DNA from: Arachnia propionica
GTDB taxonomy: Bacteria > Actinomycetota > Actinomycetes > Propionibacteriales > Propionibacteriaceae
Length of the DNA: 64,000 nt
Reading direction: 5' to 3'
Assembly (NCBI RefSeq): GCF_003859805.1
Contig: NZ_RQZG01000001.1
Coordinates: 248,001-312,000 of the forward strand
The notes beneath the pieces are model-generated. The model saw only the letters and a list, made by a program, of their open reading frames with translations. It ran no database searches and was not told the origin of the DNA. A program made the translations under genes and the position numbers. How positions within the stretch are numbered: the first letter of the stretch is position 1; the number at the start of each line of letters is the position of its first letter. Positions 8,200 through 16,852 of this stretch are shown here, piece after piece.

Positions 8200-9735
8200 A
8201 TGACCGCTACCAGCCAGTCCCTTGGAACCATGATCCGTGAGGCCCGCGTCGAGCGTGGGTGGTCGCAGCAGCGTCTCGCCGACGAGCTCGGCACCGCGCA
8301 GTCTGCCGTCCACCGCATCGAGAACGGGCAGCAGAACCTCTCCTTGAACATGATCGACCGGCTGGCGGTCGCCCTCGACATGCCGCTGATCCAGGCCGCC
8401 ACCAAGGGCACGGTCAACTTCGAGATCACCGGTCCGACGACACTGAGCGGTGAGATCGAGGTGCGCACCTCGAAGAACGCGGCGGTCGCGCTGCTCTGTG
8501 CCTCGCTGCTCAACCACGGCCGGACGGTGCTGCGGGGGATCGCCCGCATCGAGGAGGTGGACCGGATCTGTGACGTCCTGACCTCCATCGGGGTCAAGGT
8601 CAACTGGATCGGCGGTGGGGATGACCTCGAGCTGATCAGACCTGAGTGCCTGACCCCCGAGACCATCGACCAGAAGGCGGCGCGTCGGACCCGCTCCATC
8701 CTGATGCTGCTCGGTCCCCTCATGCACGAGTTCGACAACTTCGAGCTCCCCTACGCCGGTGGCTGCGACCTGGGTGCGCGCACCGTGCACCCCCACATGT
8801 CCGCCCTGGGGCGACTCGGTCTCGCCGTGGATGCCCATGACAACCGCTACCGGGCGTCGGTCAAACGCAGCGGTGCCGACGAACACCACATCACCCTGGT
8901 CGAACGGGGCGACACCGTCACGGAGAACGCCATCATGGCTGCCGCCTGCACCCCAGGTCTGACCGTCATCCGCAACGCCTCGGGCAACTACATGGTCCAG
9001 GACCTCTGTTTCTTCCTGCGGGAACTCGGCGTCGAGATCGAGGGCATCGGCACCACGACGCTCAGGATCACGGGGGTCGCCCACATCGACTCCGATGTCG
9101 AGTACTTCATCTCCGAGGACCCCATCGAGGCGATGAGCCTGCTCACCGCCGGCATCGTCACGCAGTCCGAGATCACGGTGCGACGCTGCCCCATCGAGTT
9201 CCTCGAGGTCGAGATGGCGGTGCTGGAGGAGATGGGACAGCGTTTCGAGATGAGCGCGGAGTACACCAGCCGCAACGGACTCACCCGTCTCGTCGACGTC
9301 ACGGTCAAACCATCGAAACTGGTGGCCCCCCTCGACAAGATCCACCCGATGCCCTTCCCCGGACTCAACATCGACAACCTGCCGTTCTTCACCCTGATCT
9401 GTGCGATGGCGGAGGGCCAGTCGATCATCTACGACTGGGTCTACGACAACCGTGCGGTGCACCTGAAGAAACTGAACGAACTCGGGGCGAACGTCACCGT
9501 CATGGATGCCCACAAGCTCATGGTGATCGGGCCCACCAGGTGGCGTGGTCGTGACATCGAGTGCCCTCCGGCGCTGCGACCGTCGGTGTGTCTCTTCCTG
9601 GCGGCCCTGGCAGCGCGTGGGACCACCGTGCTGCGGGACGTCTACGTCATCAACCGCGGCTATGAGGACCTGCCCCAGCGGTTCAACCGACTCGGCGCCC
9701 AGGTCAACACGTTCTGGGGAGGGCCCGGGGAGTGA
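8200..9735 (+). CDS. XRE helix-turn-helix fused to MurA-like enolpyruvyl transferase
   Basis: 511 residues. Residues about 8-63 form a XRE/Cro-type HTH ('[20 protein letters not shown]', '[12 protein letters not shown]'). From about residue 72 onward the protein is a full EPSP-synthase-fold domain of the MurA type (UDP-GlcNAc enolpyruvyl transferase, first step of peptidoglycan synthesis). MurA active-site positions appear kept: K92-N93 ('[10 protein letters not shown]'), Cys189 in '[15 protein letters not shown]', Asp392 in 'PFPGLNIDN'. The 'FENR' motif is 'VYDNR'. So it could be an active enzyme, a UDP-GlcNAc-sensing regulator, or both. The promoter carries a perfect inverted repeat. The 3' end overlaps the convergent pdxY-like gene by 32 bp. 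A separate housekeeping murA is not visible in this window. Confidence 0.85.
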   Translation: MTATSQSLGTMIREARVERGWSQQRLADELGTAQSAVHRIENGQQNLSLNMIDRLAVALDMPLIQAATKGTVNFEITGPTTLSGEIEVRTSKNAAVALLCASLLNHGRTVLRGIARIEEVDRICDVLTSIGVKVNWIGGGDDLELIRPECLTPETIDQKAARRTRSILMLLGPLMHEFDNFELPYAGGCDLGARTVHPHMSALGRLGLAVDAHDNRYRASVKRSGADEHHITLVERGDTVTENAIMAAACTPGLTVIRNASGNYMVQDLCFFLRELGVEIEGIGTTTLRITGVAHIDSDVEYFISEDPIEAMSLLTAGIVTQSEITVRRCPIEFLEVEMAVLEEMGQRFEMSAEYTSRNGLTRLVDVTVKPSKLVAPLDKIHPMPFPGLNIDNLPFFTLICAMAEGQSIIYDWVYDNRAVHLKKLNELGANVTVMDAHKLMVIGPTRWRGRDIECPPALRPSVCLFLAALAARGTTVLRDVYVINRGYEDLPQRFNRLGAQVNTFWGGPGE

Positions 9736-10567
9736 AAAGGTTGACCGGGGTGACCAACTGCTCCTGGGCCGCGACGAGCTGAAGTTCCTCCTCGCCCATG
9801 ACGTCAGTCTGCTCGAGCACCGAGTAGACCGCGGAGGCAGTCGCACCGAGTGCCTCCGCGGTGTCCCCGCCGGTGAGCCAGTGCGCGAGGAAGAGTGCTG
9901 CGGTCAGGTCTCCCGTGCCGACGAACCGTCGGTGAAGCACCGGGGTCTCCACCACCCATGTCCCCTCCTCGTCGACGGCGAGCATGCGCAGCAGGCCGTC
10001 CGGGGCATCGTCGAGCACGACCGAGGTGACCAGCACGACGGCGGGACCTCGCCGACGCAGCTCCTCGGCCGCGGCGACCACGTCGTCGAGTCCGTGCAGT
10101 GATCCTCCGGTCAGCTGTTCCAGCTCGAAGAGGTTCGGGGTCATGATGTCTGCCGCAGGGACCACGTGCTCCCGGAAGAACTCGGGGATCTCGTCACGAC
10201 AGTAGAGACCGGTGTCCCGGTCCCCCATGACGGGATCGGCCAGGAACACGGCCTCGGGGTTGCGCCGTCTCGTGCGGTTGACGGCATCCAGGACGACATC
10301 TCCCACCTCGGCCGAGCCCAGGTAGCCGCTGAGCACCGCATCGGTGGTGGTCAGTGCCCCGCGCTCATCGATTCCGGTGATGATCTCCGAGACATCGGTG
10401 GCTGGGACGAGTGGTCCACGCCAGGTCGGGTGGCCGGTGTGATTGGAGAACAACACCGTGTGGACGGGCAGCACGGTGACACCGAGACGCTGCAACGGAA
10501 AGACGGCTGCGCTGTTCCCGGCACAGCCGTGACTGACGAAGGACTGGATCGACAAGACGGTCTGCAC
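9704..10567 (-). CDS. pdxY: Pyridoxal/pyridoxamine kinase, PdxY-like
   Basis: 287 residues of the ribokinase-like fold. It phosphorylates pyridoxal to PLP with ATP in the vitamin B6 salvage pathway. Motifs: N-terminal 'SIQSFVSHGCAGNSAAVFPL' (substrate loop), 'LADPVMGD', 'TPNLFELEQLTG' and the catalytic anion-hole region 'RFVGTGDLTAALFLAHWLTG', whose GTGD aspartate is the base. GTG start. Its substrate pathway links it to yggS about 7 kb away, but the two are not co-transcribed. It is convergent with the HTH-MurA gene. PdxK is an alternative name for the same activity. Confidence 0.9.
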   Translation of the reverse strand: MQTVLSIQSFVSHGCAGNSAAVFPLQRLGVTVLPVHTVLFSNHTGHPTWRGPLVPATDVSEIITGIDERGALTTTDAVLSGYLGSAEVGDVVLDAVNRTRRRNPEAVFLADPVMGDRDTGLYCRDEIPEFFREHVVPAADIMTPNLFELEQLTGGSLHGLDDVVAAAEELRRRGPAVVLVTSVVLDDAPDGLLRMLAVDEEGTWVVETPVLHRRFVGTGDLTAALFLAHWLTGGDTAEALGATASAVYSVLEQTDVMGEEELQLVAAQEQLVTPVNLFTPRALPRTC

Positions 10568-10611
10568 GGGTTCAGTGTGTCACTTCCTGCCACAGCACCC
10601 CCTGCTGTTGG

Positions 10612-10617
10612 AATAAT
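10612..10617 (+). promoter_or_regulatory. -10 box AATAAT, possible leaderless glpQ-like gene
   Basis: AATAAT ends 6 nt before the ATG at 10624 and no ribosome-binding site follows it. TAATGG is an alternative hexamer in the same spot. Confidence 0.4.
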
Positions 10618-10623
10618 GGCCCC

Positions 10624-11406
10624 ATGGCAGAGGGCTACCTGGAACCGGAGTTCGCACCGATGGCCCACCGGGGCGGGGCGTTGCTGACGGTCAACCTCGG
10701 GATCGAGAACACGCTCGCGGCGTTCCGAAACGCCGTCGAGTTGGGCTACACCTACCTCGAGACCGATGTCCACGCCACATCAGATCACGTTCCGCTGGCC
10801 TTCCACGACCCGAACCTGGCGCGGGTCACCGACATCGACATGCGCATCGGTGATCTGCCCCATGACGCGATCAAGGAGATCCGGGTCGGGGGTCGGGAGC
10901 CGATCCCGCGTGTCGAGGAACTCCTCGAGGAATTCCCCGAGGCACGGTTCAACTTCGACATCAAGGCCCCTCAGGCCATCGAACCGCTGGCACGGGTGAT
11001 CGAGCGGTGCAATGCGGCCCACCGGGTCTGTGTGGCCTCGTTCTCACAGCGACGTGTCGACCGGTTCAGGAAGCGGCTGCCCTCGGTCACGACGGCGTTC
11101 GGTCCGGTGGGGGTGGTGCGCATGGTCCTCGGGACGCTCCCGCGTCGTCGCCCTGGAGGGCCAGCGGTCTTCCAGATCCCCGTCGAGCACCGGGTCGGTG
11201 GTGTCCGTGTGAGGGTGCTGACCCCGGGGCGGGTGCGAGCGATCCACCGGGCGGGATTCAAGGTGCACGTGTGGACGATCGATGTGCCCGGGCAGATGCA
11301 CACACTGCTGGACTGGGGAGTCGACGGCATCGTCACCGATCGCCCTGATCTGCTGAAACAGGTGCTCCAGGCCCGGGGCATGTGGGCACGGAGCACGGGA
11401 ACCTGA
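10624..11406 (+). CDS. Glycerophosphodiester phosphodiesterase
   Basis: 260 residues, GDPD TIM-barrel family (GlpQ/UgpQ type), releasing glycerol-3-phosphate and an alcohol from deacylated phospholipids. Family signatures: 'MAHRGGALLTVN...ENT' at residues 13-30 (His-Arg plus metal ligand Glu), 'YLETDVHATSDHVPLAFHDP' (metal and catalytic acidic/His residues) and the C-terminal 'KVHVWTIDVPGQMHTLLDWG', 'DGIVTDRPDLL'. No signal peptide, so it is cytoplasmic and closer to UgpQ. It stands alone between pdxY (divergent) and rbpA (same strand, 38 bp apart). Confidence 0.9.
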   Translation: MAEGYLEPEFAPMAHRGGALLTVNLGIENTLAAFRNAVELGYTYLETDVHATSDHVPLAFHDPNLARVTDIDMRIGDLPHDAIKEIRVGGREPIPRVEELLEEFPEARFNFDIKAPQAIEPLARVIERCNAAHRVCVASFSQRRVDRFRKRLPSVTTAFGPVGVVRMVLGTLPRRRPGGPAVFQIPVEHRVGGVRVRVLTPGRVRAIHRAGFKVHVWTIDVPGQMHTLLDWGVDGIVTDRPDLLKQVLQARGMWARSTGT

Positions 11407-11444
11407 TCGACCGGACAATCGTTGTGAATCATAGGAGGTGAAGC

Positions 11445-11783
11445 ATGGCTGATCGCGCGCTCAGGGGTATGGGACTCGGGGCCAAGAGCTTCGAGGACGA
11501 ACAGGGCATCGAGTTCGCCGAGCGCAGTCGGATTGGTTTCGACTGCCCGAAGGGACACCATTTCGAGGTCACCTTCGCAGTGGAGGCAGATCTGCCCTTC
11601 GAATGGGAGTGCAAGAAGTGTGGCCTGGTCGCCACCCGCTCGGACGGCACCACCGGTGAGGCGAAGGAGGCAAAACCTGCCCGTACCCACTGGGACATGC
11701 TGCGTGAACGACGGAGCATTCCCGAGCTGGAGGACATCCTGGCGGAGCAGTTGGACAAGCTGAGGGAGCAGGGCCGGGTCTGA
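11445..11783 (+). CDS. rbpA: RNA polymerase-binding protein RbpA
   Basis: 112 residues. RbpA is an actinobacterium-specific partner of RNA polymerase holoenzyme that binds the principal sigma factor and stabilises the open complex. The typical opening 'MADRALRGMGLG' (with the conserved 'FEDE' following), the core domain with 'FDCPKGHHFEVTF' and 'WECKKCGL' (Cys/His zinc-type ligands), the basic linker ('KPARTHWDMLRERRS') and the sigma-interacting helix 'IPELEDILAEQLDKLRE' are all present. It has a strong Shine-Dalgarno AGGAGGTGA, in contrast to the leaderless neighbours. It ends 1 bp before the stop of the convergent oxidoreductase. Confidence 0.96.
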   Translation: MADRALRGMGLGAKSFEDEQGIEFAERSRIGFDCPKGHHFEVTFAVEADLPFEWECKKCGLVATRSDGTTGEAKEAKPARTHWDMLRERRSIPELEDILAEQLDKLREQGRV

Positions 11784-11784
11784 G

Positions 11785-14025
11785 TCAGTGCCGTTCGTGG
11801 TGGATCTCATCCTTGACCCCACGCTCGCGCAGCACCTGGACCCAGTCGGCGACAGCCTCGGCCCTACCACACAGGTAGAACTCGGTGTGTTCCGCATCCA
11901 GCGGCATTCTCGCCAGCACATCGGACGGCCGCTCCTGTCCTCCGCAACGGATCAGTTCGGCCGGTAGCGGGCTGTCCACCCTGCGAACGAGGTCATGTTC
12001 CTCGCCACGGCAACCGTAGACCAGGGTGGCGTCCGCGAGTTCCTCGCCCATCTCGTCGAACATCGCCAGGAATGTCGCGAGCGAACCCTCGGTCGCCACG
12101 AAGACCCGTCGACCGCGCGTCTCCCTCAGCGTGAAGGTGCCGAGCGGCAGCTCGACGACGGTGCTGTCCCCCACCGAGACGGTGGCGACGAGCCGTGATC
12201 CGACCCCCTGGGTGCAGGTGCCGGACAGCAGGGTGAGGCGGTTGCCCCGCAGGGCGATGATCGTGTGGTCGTACCACTGCCCTGACCCGGTCCGGATCCG
12301 GGCGAACTGCCCGGCGACGAAGGATGGTGCCTCACCGCTCAGTTCCAGCACCAGCCGCCACACCTCGGGCGTGAGTCGTGTGATCTCGAGAAAACGGGCG
12401 TGGTACTTGTCCTCGGGCAGGAGGGAGGGTGCGGTACCCCGGGACGGCGGTGCTCCCCTTCTGACCATGCGGAGCAGATCCGGCCAACAGCGGGGACCGA
12501 TGATCTGTCCCGCGGCGAGCACGCCTCCCATCATGGCCCCGACGAAACCTGCTGAGCCCGCGTCCTGCCCGGTCAGGAACAATCCTGCAATGGGGGTGAC
12601 GGGGCCGAGCAGTGAGGAGCGGTGCCTGGGATCGGTGGTGACGATGGGGCCGCGCATCGCTCCTCGGCGATGGTGACCGGTCCCCGCCACGGACAGTGGG
12701 GTGGACAGCTCGAGGTACTCGGTGAGCTCGGTCAGACCGGGGACGGCCGTCTCGGCCAGCCGGAGCAGTCCTTGCCCGATGCGGAACTTCAAGGCCTCGT
12801 ACCCGGGTTTCTGCATGCCGCTGTCCTGCCCCTCCCAACGGCGGAAGGCATCCGGCGGGGCGAAGGCGATGATCTCGGCGGTGTGGATGTGGGAGTCTCC
12901 CGACTTGAGGCTCGGGAAGGAGATCTGGCACCTGGAGGGGATGCCGGCGAAGAGCCGTCGGGTGTAGATCTCGCTGTCGGCCTCGTCCAGGTCGGAGTGC
13001 ACCCAGATGTCCTGGCTGGTCACCCCGAGGGCCTGCGGTGAGGACCTCAACTTCAGCAGCAGGGAGACGGCGTCGTGACCGGGGCCGGTGTCACCGAACC
13101 GTTGCCGGAGCGCTGCCGTTGCACGGGCCGCGTCCCCGGTGCGTGGCAGGAGCTGTCCGTACGTGGTGGCGGCACCGGCCCCGGAGACCACGTAGGGTGC
13201 CCGGTACTCCACCAGCCGCGGCAACGGGCCTCGCATCTCGATGACCTCGACACCGACTGCACGTCCTTCCTCGAGCAGGATGCGGACCACCTCACATCCC
13301 ACGCGCACCGCTCCCCCACCGGCCTCGATGACCTCCTCGATGCTGCGTGCGATCCGGGCGCTGCCACCCTCCGGGAACCAGGCGCCGTTGAGCAGGTGGT
13401 CGGCGAAGAGGGCGTGCAGGTGGAAGGTGCCACCCGCGGGTGGGAAGCCGTAGTCGCCCCACTGGGTGGCGAGCACGGACTTCAGCTGCGGGGAGCGGAA
13501 GTTGCGGTCCAGGTATTCCCGGGTCGTCATCGAGGCCAAGCGGTGATGTGAACGCCGCAGTACGCGGAGGAAGGGTCGTACGCGTTCAGGAACCAGGAAG
13601 TCGGCAAAACTCAGGCGTGCCCACCGGGCGACCCGGCGGACATCCTTGACGTAGCGCCGGATGGCTCCCGCCTCCTCGGGGAATCGGGCAACCAGGCGAT
13701 CCCGGAACTCGGTGCGCTCGGAGGGGATCTGGATCTCGAAACTCGGGTACACGAGTCGTTGGTAGTCATCCGGCAGCTGGTTCCAGGTCAACACCCCACC
13801 CGAGATGACGTCCACGATGCCCCGCATCCGACTGCCCGGCGCCATCTCCCCCACGTGGTGGACACCGACATCCCAGCTCGCGCCGTCACGTCGGAAGGTC
13901 CGGGTCTGGCCACCCGGTTCGAGGTTGCGTTCGAGGACGAGGACACGCTTGCCGGCCATGCGGGTCAGGAGAGCAGCAGTCGTCAGGCCTCCGATCCCGG
14001 AGCCGATGACGATCGCGTCAAACAC
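11785..14025 (-). CDS. Carotenoid-isomerase/retinol-saturase-like flavoprotein fused to ferredoxin-reductase-like domain
   Basis: 746 residues in two parts. Residues 1 to about 510 resemble CrtISO/RetSat/phytoene-desaturase-type FAD oxidoreductases: 'IVIGSGIGGLTTAALL' (Rossmann FAD site), 'RVLVLERNLEPGGQTRTF', 'WGDYGFPPAGGTFHLHA', and the C-terminal FAD loop 'GLFLTGQDAGSAGFVGAMMG'. Residues about 520-746 resemble the FNR superfamily: 'FARIRTGSGQWYDHTIIA', 'FVATEGSLATFLAM' and 'FYLCGRAEAVADWVQVLRERG'. The second half may deliver electrons from NAD(P)H to the first. The substrate is unknown; no carotenoid genes are adjacent. GTG at 14025 is preferred over TTG at 14031 because GGAGG lies 7 nt upstream of it. 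Confidence 0.75.
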   Translation of the reverse strand: MFDAIVIGSGIGGLTTAALLTRMAGKRVLVLERNLEPGGQTRTFRRDGASWDVGVHHVGEMAPGSRMRGIVDVISGGVLTWNQLPDDYQRLVYPSFEIQIPSERTEFRDRLVARFPEEAGAIRRYVKDVRRVARWARLSFADFLVPERVRPFLRVLRRSHHRLASMTTREYLDRNFRSPQLKSVLATQWGDYGFPPAGGTFHLHALFADHLLNGAWFPEGGSARIARSIEEVIEAGGGAVRVGCEVVRILLEEGRAVGVEVIEMRGPLPRLVEYRAPYVVSGAGAATTYGQLLPRTGDAARATAALRQRFGDTGPGHDAVSLLLKLRSSPQALGVTSQDIWVHSDLDEADSEIYTRRLFAGIPSRCQISFPSLKSGDSHIHTAEIIAFAPPDAFRRWEGQDSGMQKPGYEALKFRIGQGLLRLAETAVPGLTELTEYLELSTPLSVAGTGHHRRGAMRGPIVTTDPRHRSSLLGPVTPIAGLFLTGQDAGSAGFVGAMMGGVLAAGQIIGPRCWPDLLRMVRRGAPPSRGTAPSLLPEDKYHARFLEITRLTPEVWRLVLELSGEAPSFVAGQFARIRTGSGQWYDHTIIALRGNRLTLLSGTCTQGVGSRLVATVSVGDSTVVELPLGTFTLRETRGRRVFVATEGSLATFLAMFDEMGEELADATLVYGCRGEEHDLVRRVDSPLPAELIRCGGQERPSDVLARMPLDAEHTEFYLCGRAEAVADWVQVLRERGVKDEIHHERH

Positions 14026-14058
14026 GTGCAACCCTCCAAGGTCGAATGTGTGGAGGTG

Positions 14059-14087
14059 ATGGTAGGTCCACAGGAAATGGTTGTCAA
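14059..14087 (-). promoter_or_regulatory. Sigma-70-type promoter for the oxidoreductase fusion
   Basis: Minus strand TTGACA (14087-14082), 17-bp spacer, TACCAT (14064-14059), followed by GGAGG and the GTG at 14025. The -35 overlaps the last codons of fxsA, so the gene can be expressed independently of the upstream run. Confidence 0.7.
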
Positions 14088-14602
14088 TTAAATTTGTTTG
14101 TCCCGTCGCCCTCGTCGATCTCAGGGATCAACGTCTCCGGTGCTGACTCCTCGACCACCTCACCCTGGATGATCGTGGGAGGTGCAGGACGGTTCCTGGC
14201 CACGGCCCGCCCGAAGAACCGCCCCACGAGGCCTCGGACCAGTGGACGGGTGAGCGGCAGCAGGAGCAGCAGTCCCAGCAGGTCGGAGAGGAAACCGGGC
14301 GCGATGAGCAGTGCCCCACCGAGCATCACCAGGACAGCGTCGGCGGCCTGCCCGGGAGGCAGGGAACCGGTGACCAACGACTGCGACATGGTCTGCCAGG
14401 TCCTGCGCCCCTCACGTTGCAGCAACCAGGCCCCGAGCAGCGTCGTGGCTCCGAGCAACAGCAACGTCCACCATCCCAGATGACTGGCCACCGCGATGAG
14501 GCAGGTGATCTCGGCGAACAGGAACAGGGCGCCAGGAACAACCAGCCAGAGGATGGCGTTCGAGGCACGCGGACCCCGGGGACGATCAGCCACGTCGACC
14601 AC
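14084..14602 (-). CDS. fxsA: FxsA family membrane protein
   Basis: 172 residues; hydrophobic segments near residues 16-40 ('AILWLVVPGALFLFAEITCL'), 42-60 and 90-125 ('LVMLGGALLIAPGFLSDLLG') carry the family's 'G.LLI.PGFLSD..G' signature. Named after E. coli FxsA, whose overproduction relieves phage T7 exclusion by the F plasmid; the native role is unclear. The cytoplasmic tail is acidic at its end. It overlaps the end of ppm1 by 17 bp and is the last gene of the long run that starts at mrpA. Confidence 0.85.
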   Translation of the reverse strand: MVDVADRPRGPRASNAILWLVVPGALFLFAEITCLIAVASHLGWWTLLLLGATTLLGAWLLQREGRRTWQTMSQSLVTGSLPPGQAADAVLVMLGGALLIAPGFLSDLLGLLLLLPLTRPLVRGLVGRFFGRAVARNRPAPPTIIQGEVVEESAPETLIPEIDEGDGTNKFN

Positions 14603-15347
14603 GCACCAGGGAGCTGAGTTGACGCAGGCGATGACGCAACCCCATGCGGGTGGTGCTCAGGATCGCCTCGATCACGACGTTGCGACCCATCTTCGAGTCC
14701 CCGAACTCACGTTCGACGAACTCGATGGGCACCTCGACGATCCGGAAACCGGCCCGGTGGGCGTGCCAGGTGAGATCCCGTTGGATGCCGTAGCCGCGTC
14801 GGTCGATGGGCAGATCGATGATGGCCCGCAGGGTCGAGGCACGAAACGCGTTGAACCCCCCGGTGATGTCACGGTACGGCATCCCCAGCAACAACCTGAT
14901 GTAGAACGAGCCGCCCCGGGAGAGGAACAACCGGTGCCACGGCCAGTTCACCACTGAACCACCCGGGACGTAGCGGGACCCCTTGACCATGTCGGCCCGC
15001 TCCAGGGCCGACAGCAGCCGGGGCAGTTGCTCCGGCTGGTGCGAGCCGTCGGCGTCGTGTTCCACGAGCACGTCGTAGTCACGTTCCAGGCCCCACCGGA
15101 AACCGGCGAGATAGGCGGCCCCGAGCCCTTCCTTCCCCGCGCGGTGGAGGACGTGGACGTGGTCGTCCTGCTCGGCGAGGGCATCGGCCAACTCGCCCGT
15201 GCCGTCCGGGGACTGGTCATCGACCACGAGGACGTGGGCTGCCGGGACACTCCTGCGCAACCGGGCGATGATGGCCTCGATGTTCTGGGCCTCGTTGAAG
15301 GTGGGGATGATGACGAGTACCCGCATCAGAGGTGCCACCTCGGTCAT
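14586..15347 (-). CDS. ppm1: Polyprenol monophosphomannose synthase
   Basis: 253 residues, GT2 family, DPM1-like. It transfers mannose from GDP-mannose to polyprenol phosphate, giving the donor for extracytoplasmic mannosylation of lipoglycans and secreted proteins. Motifs: 'VLVIIPTFNEAQNIEAII', 'VLVVDDQSPDGTGELAD' (DxD-type metal site), 'EHDADGSHQPEQLPRLL', 'RYVPGGSVVNWP', 'DITGGFNAFR' and 'VEVPIEFVEREFGDSKM'. There is no membrane domain of its own; in mycobacteria the catalytic part and Lnt are fused or adjacent. Here the start codon lies inside the lnt stop (ATGA) behind GGAAGGAG, so the two are translated together. Confidence 0.92.
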   Translation of the reverse strand: MTEVAPLMRVLVIIPTFNEAQNIEAIIARLRRSVPAAHVLVVDDQSPDGTGELADALAEQDDHVHVLHRAGKEGLGAAYLAGFRWGLERDYDVLVEHDADGSHQPEQLPRLLSALERADMVKGSRYVPGGSVVNWPWHRLFLSRGGSFYIRLLLGMPYRDITGGFNAFRASTLRAIIDLPIDRRGYGIQRDLTWHAHRAGFRIVEVPIEFVEREFGDSKMGRNVVIEAILSTTRMGLRHRLRQLSSLVRGRRG

Positions 15348-16852
15348 CGGGGCTCCTTCCTGGTCGACGGTGCCTCAAGGGTACTGGAGTTGCCGATGGC
15401 GTGGAGGGCGGCACCGACTGCCAGCACCGCACACAGCCCCTGGATCACGACCCCGAGGAAGACCGCCGGGGTCGTCCCCTCACGCAGCGGAAGACTCAGG
15501 ATCCGGTGCGCCGCGGTGCCCTCCACGGTCGGCTCGTGGACCCGGCCCCGGACGTCGATGAGACCGGAGTACCCGTTCAGGGTGGAGGCGACGAATTCAC
15601 GGCCGAGTTCGGCGGCACGGACCCGGTTGATGGTCATCTGCTGCAGGGGTTCCGAGGTGCCCGTGAAGTTGTGCGTCGTGCTCTGTGCCACCAGCACCTG
15701 GGCACCGTGCCACGAGAGTTCCGCCACGGTCTTGTCGTAGGCCAGCTCGTAACAGATCACGGTGCCGACCCGAAGCGCGGGACGGTGGGCCGTGGAGACC
15801 TCCAGCACACCCGTGGTCGCACCGGGGACCGACTGTGCACCGACACGGGCGACGTCGGGGAACACCGGCTCCAGGAGGTCCCGGTACGGCACCCATTCCC
15901 CGAAGGGAGCGAGGTTGCGCTTGGCATAGCGGTCGGTGATGCCCTCCTCAGGTGTCCACCAGAGACTCACGGTCTGACGGGTCCCCTCCTGCGGTCCTGC
16001 CATGACGGCACCGATGAACAGGGGTACCTCGGCCAGACGGGCACTCCACTCGACCTGTCGCCTCGTCGGGCCGTGGAGGAGGGGGTCGCGGTCCGTGGAG
16101 TTCTCCGCCCACAGGATGAAGTCGAGTCCCACTCCCCTGCTCCTGGCCTCGGCCAGCAGGAAGACGGTCTCACTGAGATGGTTCGGTGTGGCCCCGGTGG
16201 CCGCGATGTAGCCGGTGTCGAGATCGAGGGCGACATTGCCCTGGACCATTCCGACCACCACGTGGTCCTCGGGTTGCTCGACGGGCCGCAGCGTCATCAG
16301 GCCGCCGACGGCGAAGACCCCCGCGATCGTGAGTGCTGGTGCGAGACGGGATCGTGTGGTGACCATGCGCAGCAGCAGGCACCCGACGAAGGCCACCAGC
16401 CAGGTCACCCCGGGCGTGGCCACCAGCGGCAGCCAGCCGGCCATCGGCTGGTCGATGGTGGTGTGTCCCAGCCGCAGCCACGGGAATCCTCGGAAGGGAA
16501 ACGTGCCCGCCCCGAACTCGACGCACACCCATGCGGTCGGGACGAGGAGGATCGCTCCTTTGAGGCGGAGCAGCACCGTGGTGAGACCGGCCGCGAGCCC
16601 CACCCAGCAGGCCATCACCGCGATGAGGGCATGGATCGCCGGTCCCGACTGGACGCTGACCCACCAGATGCACAGGTAGTTGAGCACCAGTCCGGCGGCG
16701 AGGCCGAGACCGAAGCTCGCCCTCACGGGACGACCCGCCACCACACCGGTCAGCAGGGCGATGCCGATGATGGGCAGTGGCCAGAGATTCCACGGCTGGA
16801 ATCCGAGGGCCAGCAGTCCTCCTGCGACCAGGGCCAGGATGAGCCGCAGCAT
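15344..16852 (-). CDS. lnt: Apolipoprotein N-acyltransferase
   Basis: 502 residues: an N-terminal bundle of about six to eight membrane segments ('LILALVAGGLLALGFQPWNL', 'LPIIGIALLTGVVAG'), then a nitrilase-like catalytic domain and a last membrane helix. It attaches the third acyl chain to the N-terminal cysteine of lipoproteins. The nitrilase triad is visible: Glu in 'ILWAENSTDRDP', Lys in 'RYAKRNLAPFGEWVPYR', Cys in 'VGTVICYELAYD'. Partner of ppm1 by 4-nt overlap. A likely lipoprotein substrate, the L,D-transpeptidase, is encoded just upstream of the Mrp operon. Confidence 0.92.
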   Translation of the reverse strand: MLRLILALVAGGLLALGFQPWNLWPLPIIGIALLTGVVAGRPVRASFGLGLAAGLVLNYLCIWWVSVQSGPAIHALIAVMACWVGLAAGLTTVLLRLKGAILLVPTAWVCVEFGAGTFPFRGFPWLRLGHTTIDQPMAGWLPLVATPGVTWLVAFVGCLLLRMVTTRSRLAPALTIAGVFAVGGLMTLRPVEQPEDHVVVGMVQGNVALDLDTGYIAATGATPNHLSETVFLLAEARSRGVGLDFILWAENSTDRDPLLHGPTRRQVEWSARLAEVPLFIGAVMAGPQEGTRQTVSLWWTPEEGITDRYAKRNLAPFGEWVPYRDLLEPVFPDVARVGAQSVPGATTGVLEVSTAHRPALRVGTVICYELAYDKTVAELSWHGAQVLVAQSTTHNFTGTSEPLQQMTINRVRAAELGREFVASTLNGYSGLIDVRGRVHEPTVEGTAAHRILSLPLREGTTPAVFLGVVIQGLCAVLAVGAALHAIGNSSTLEAPSTRKEPR

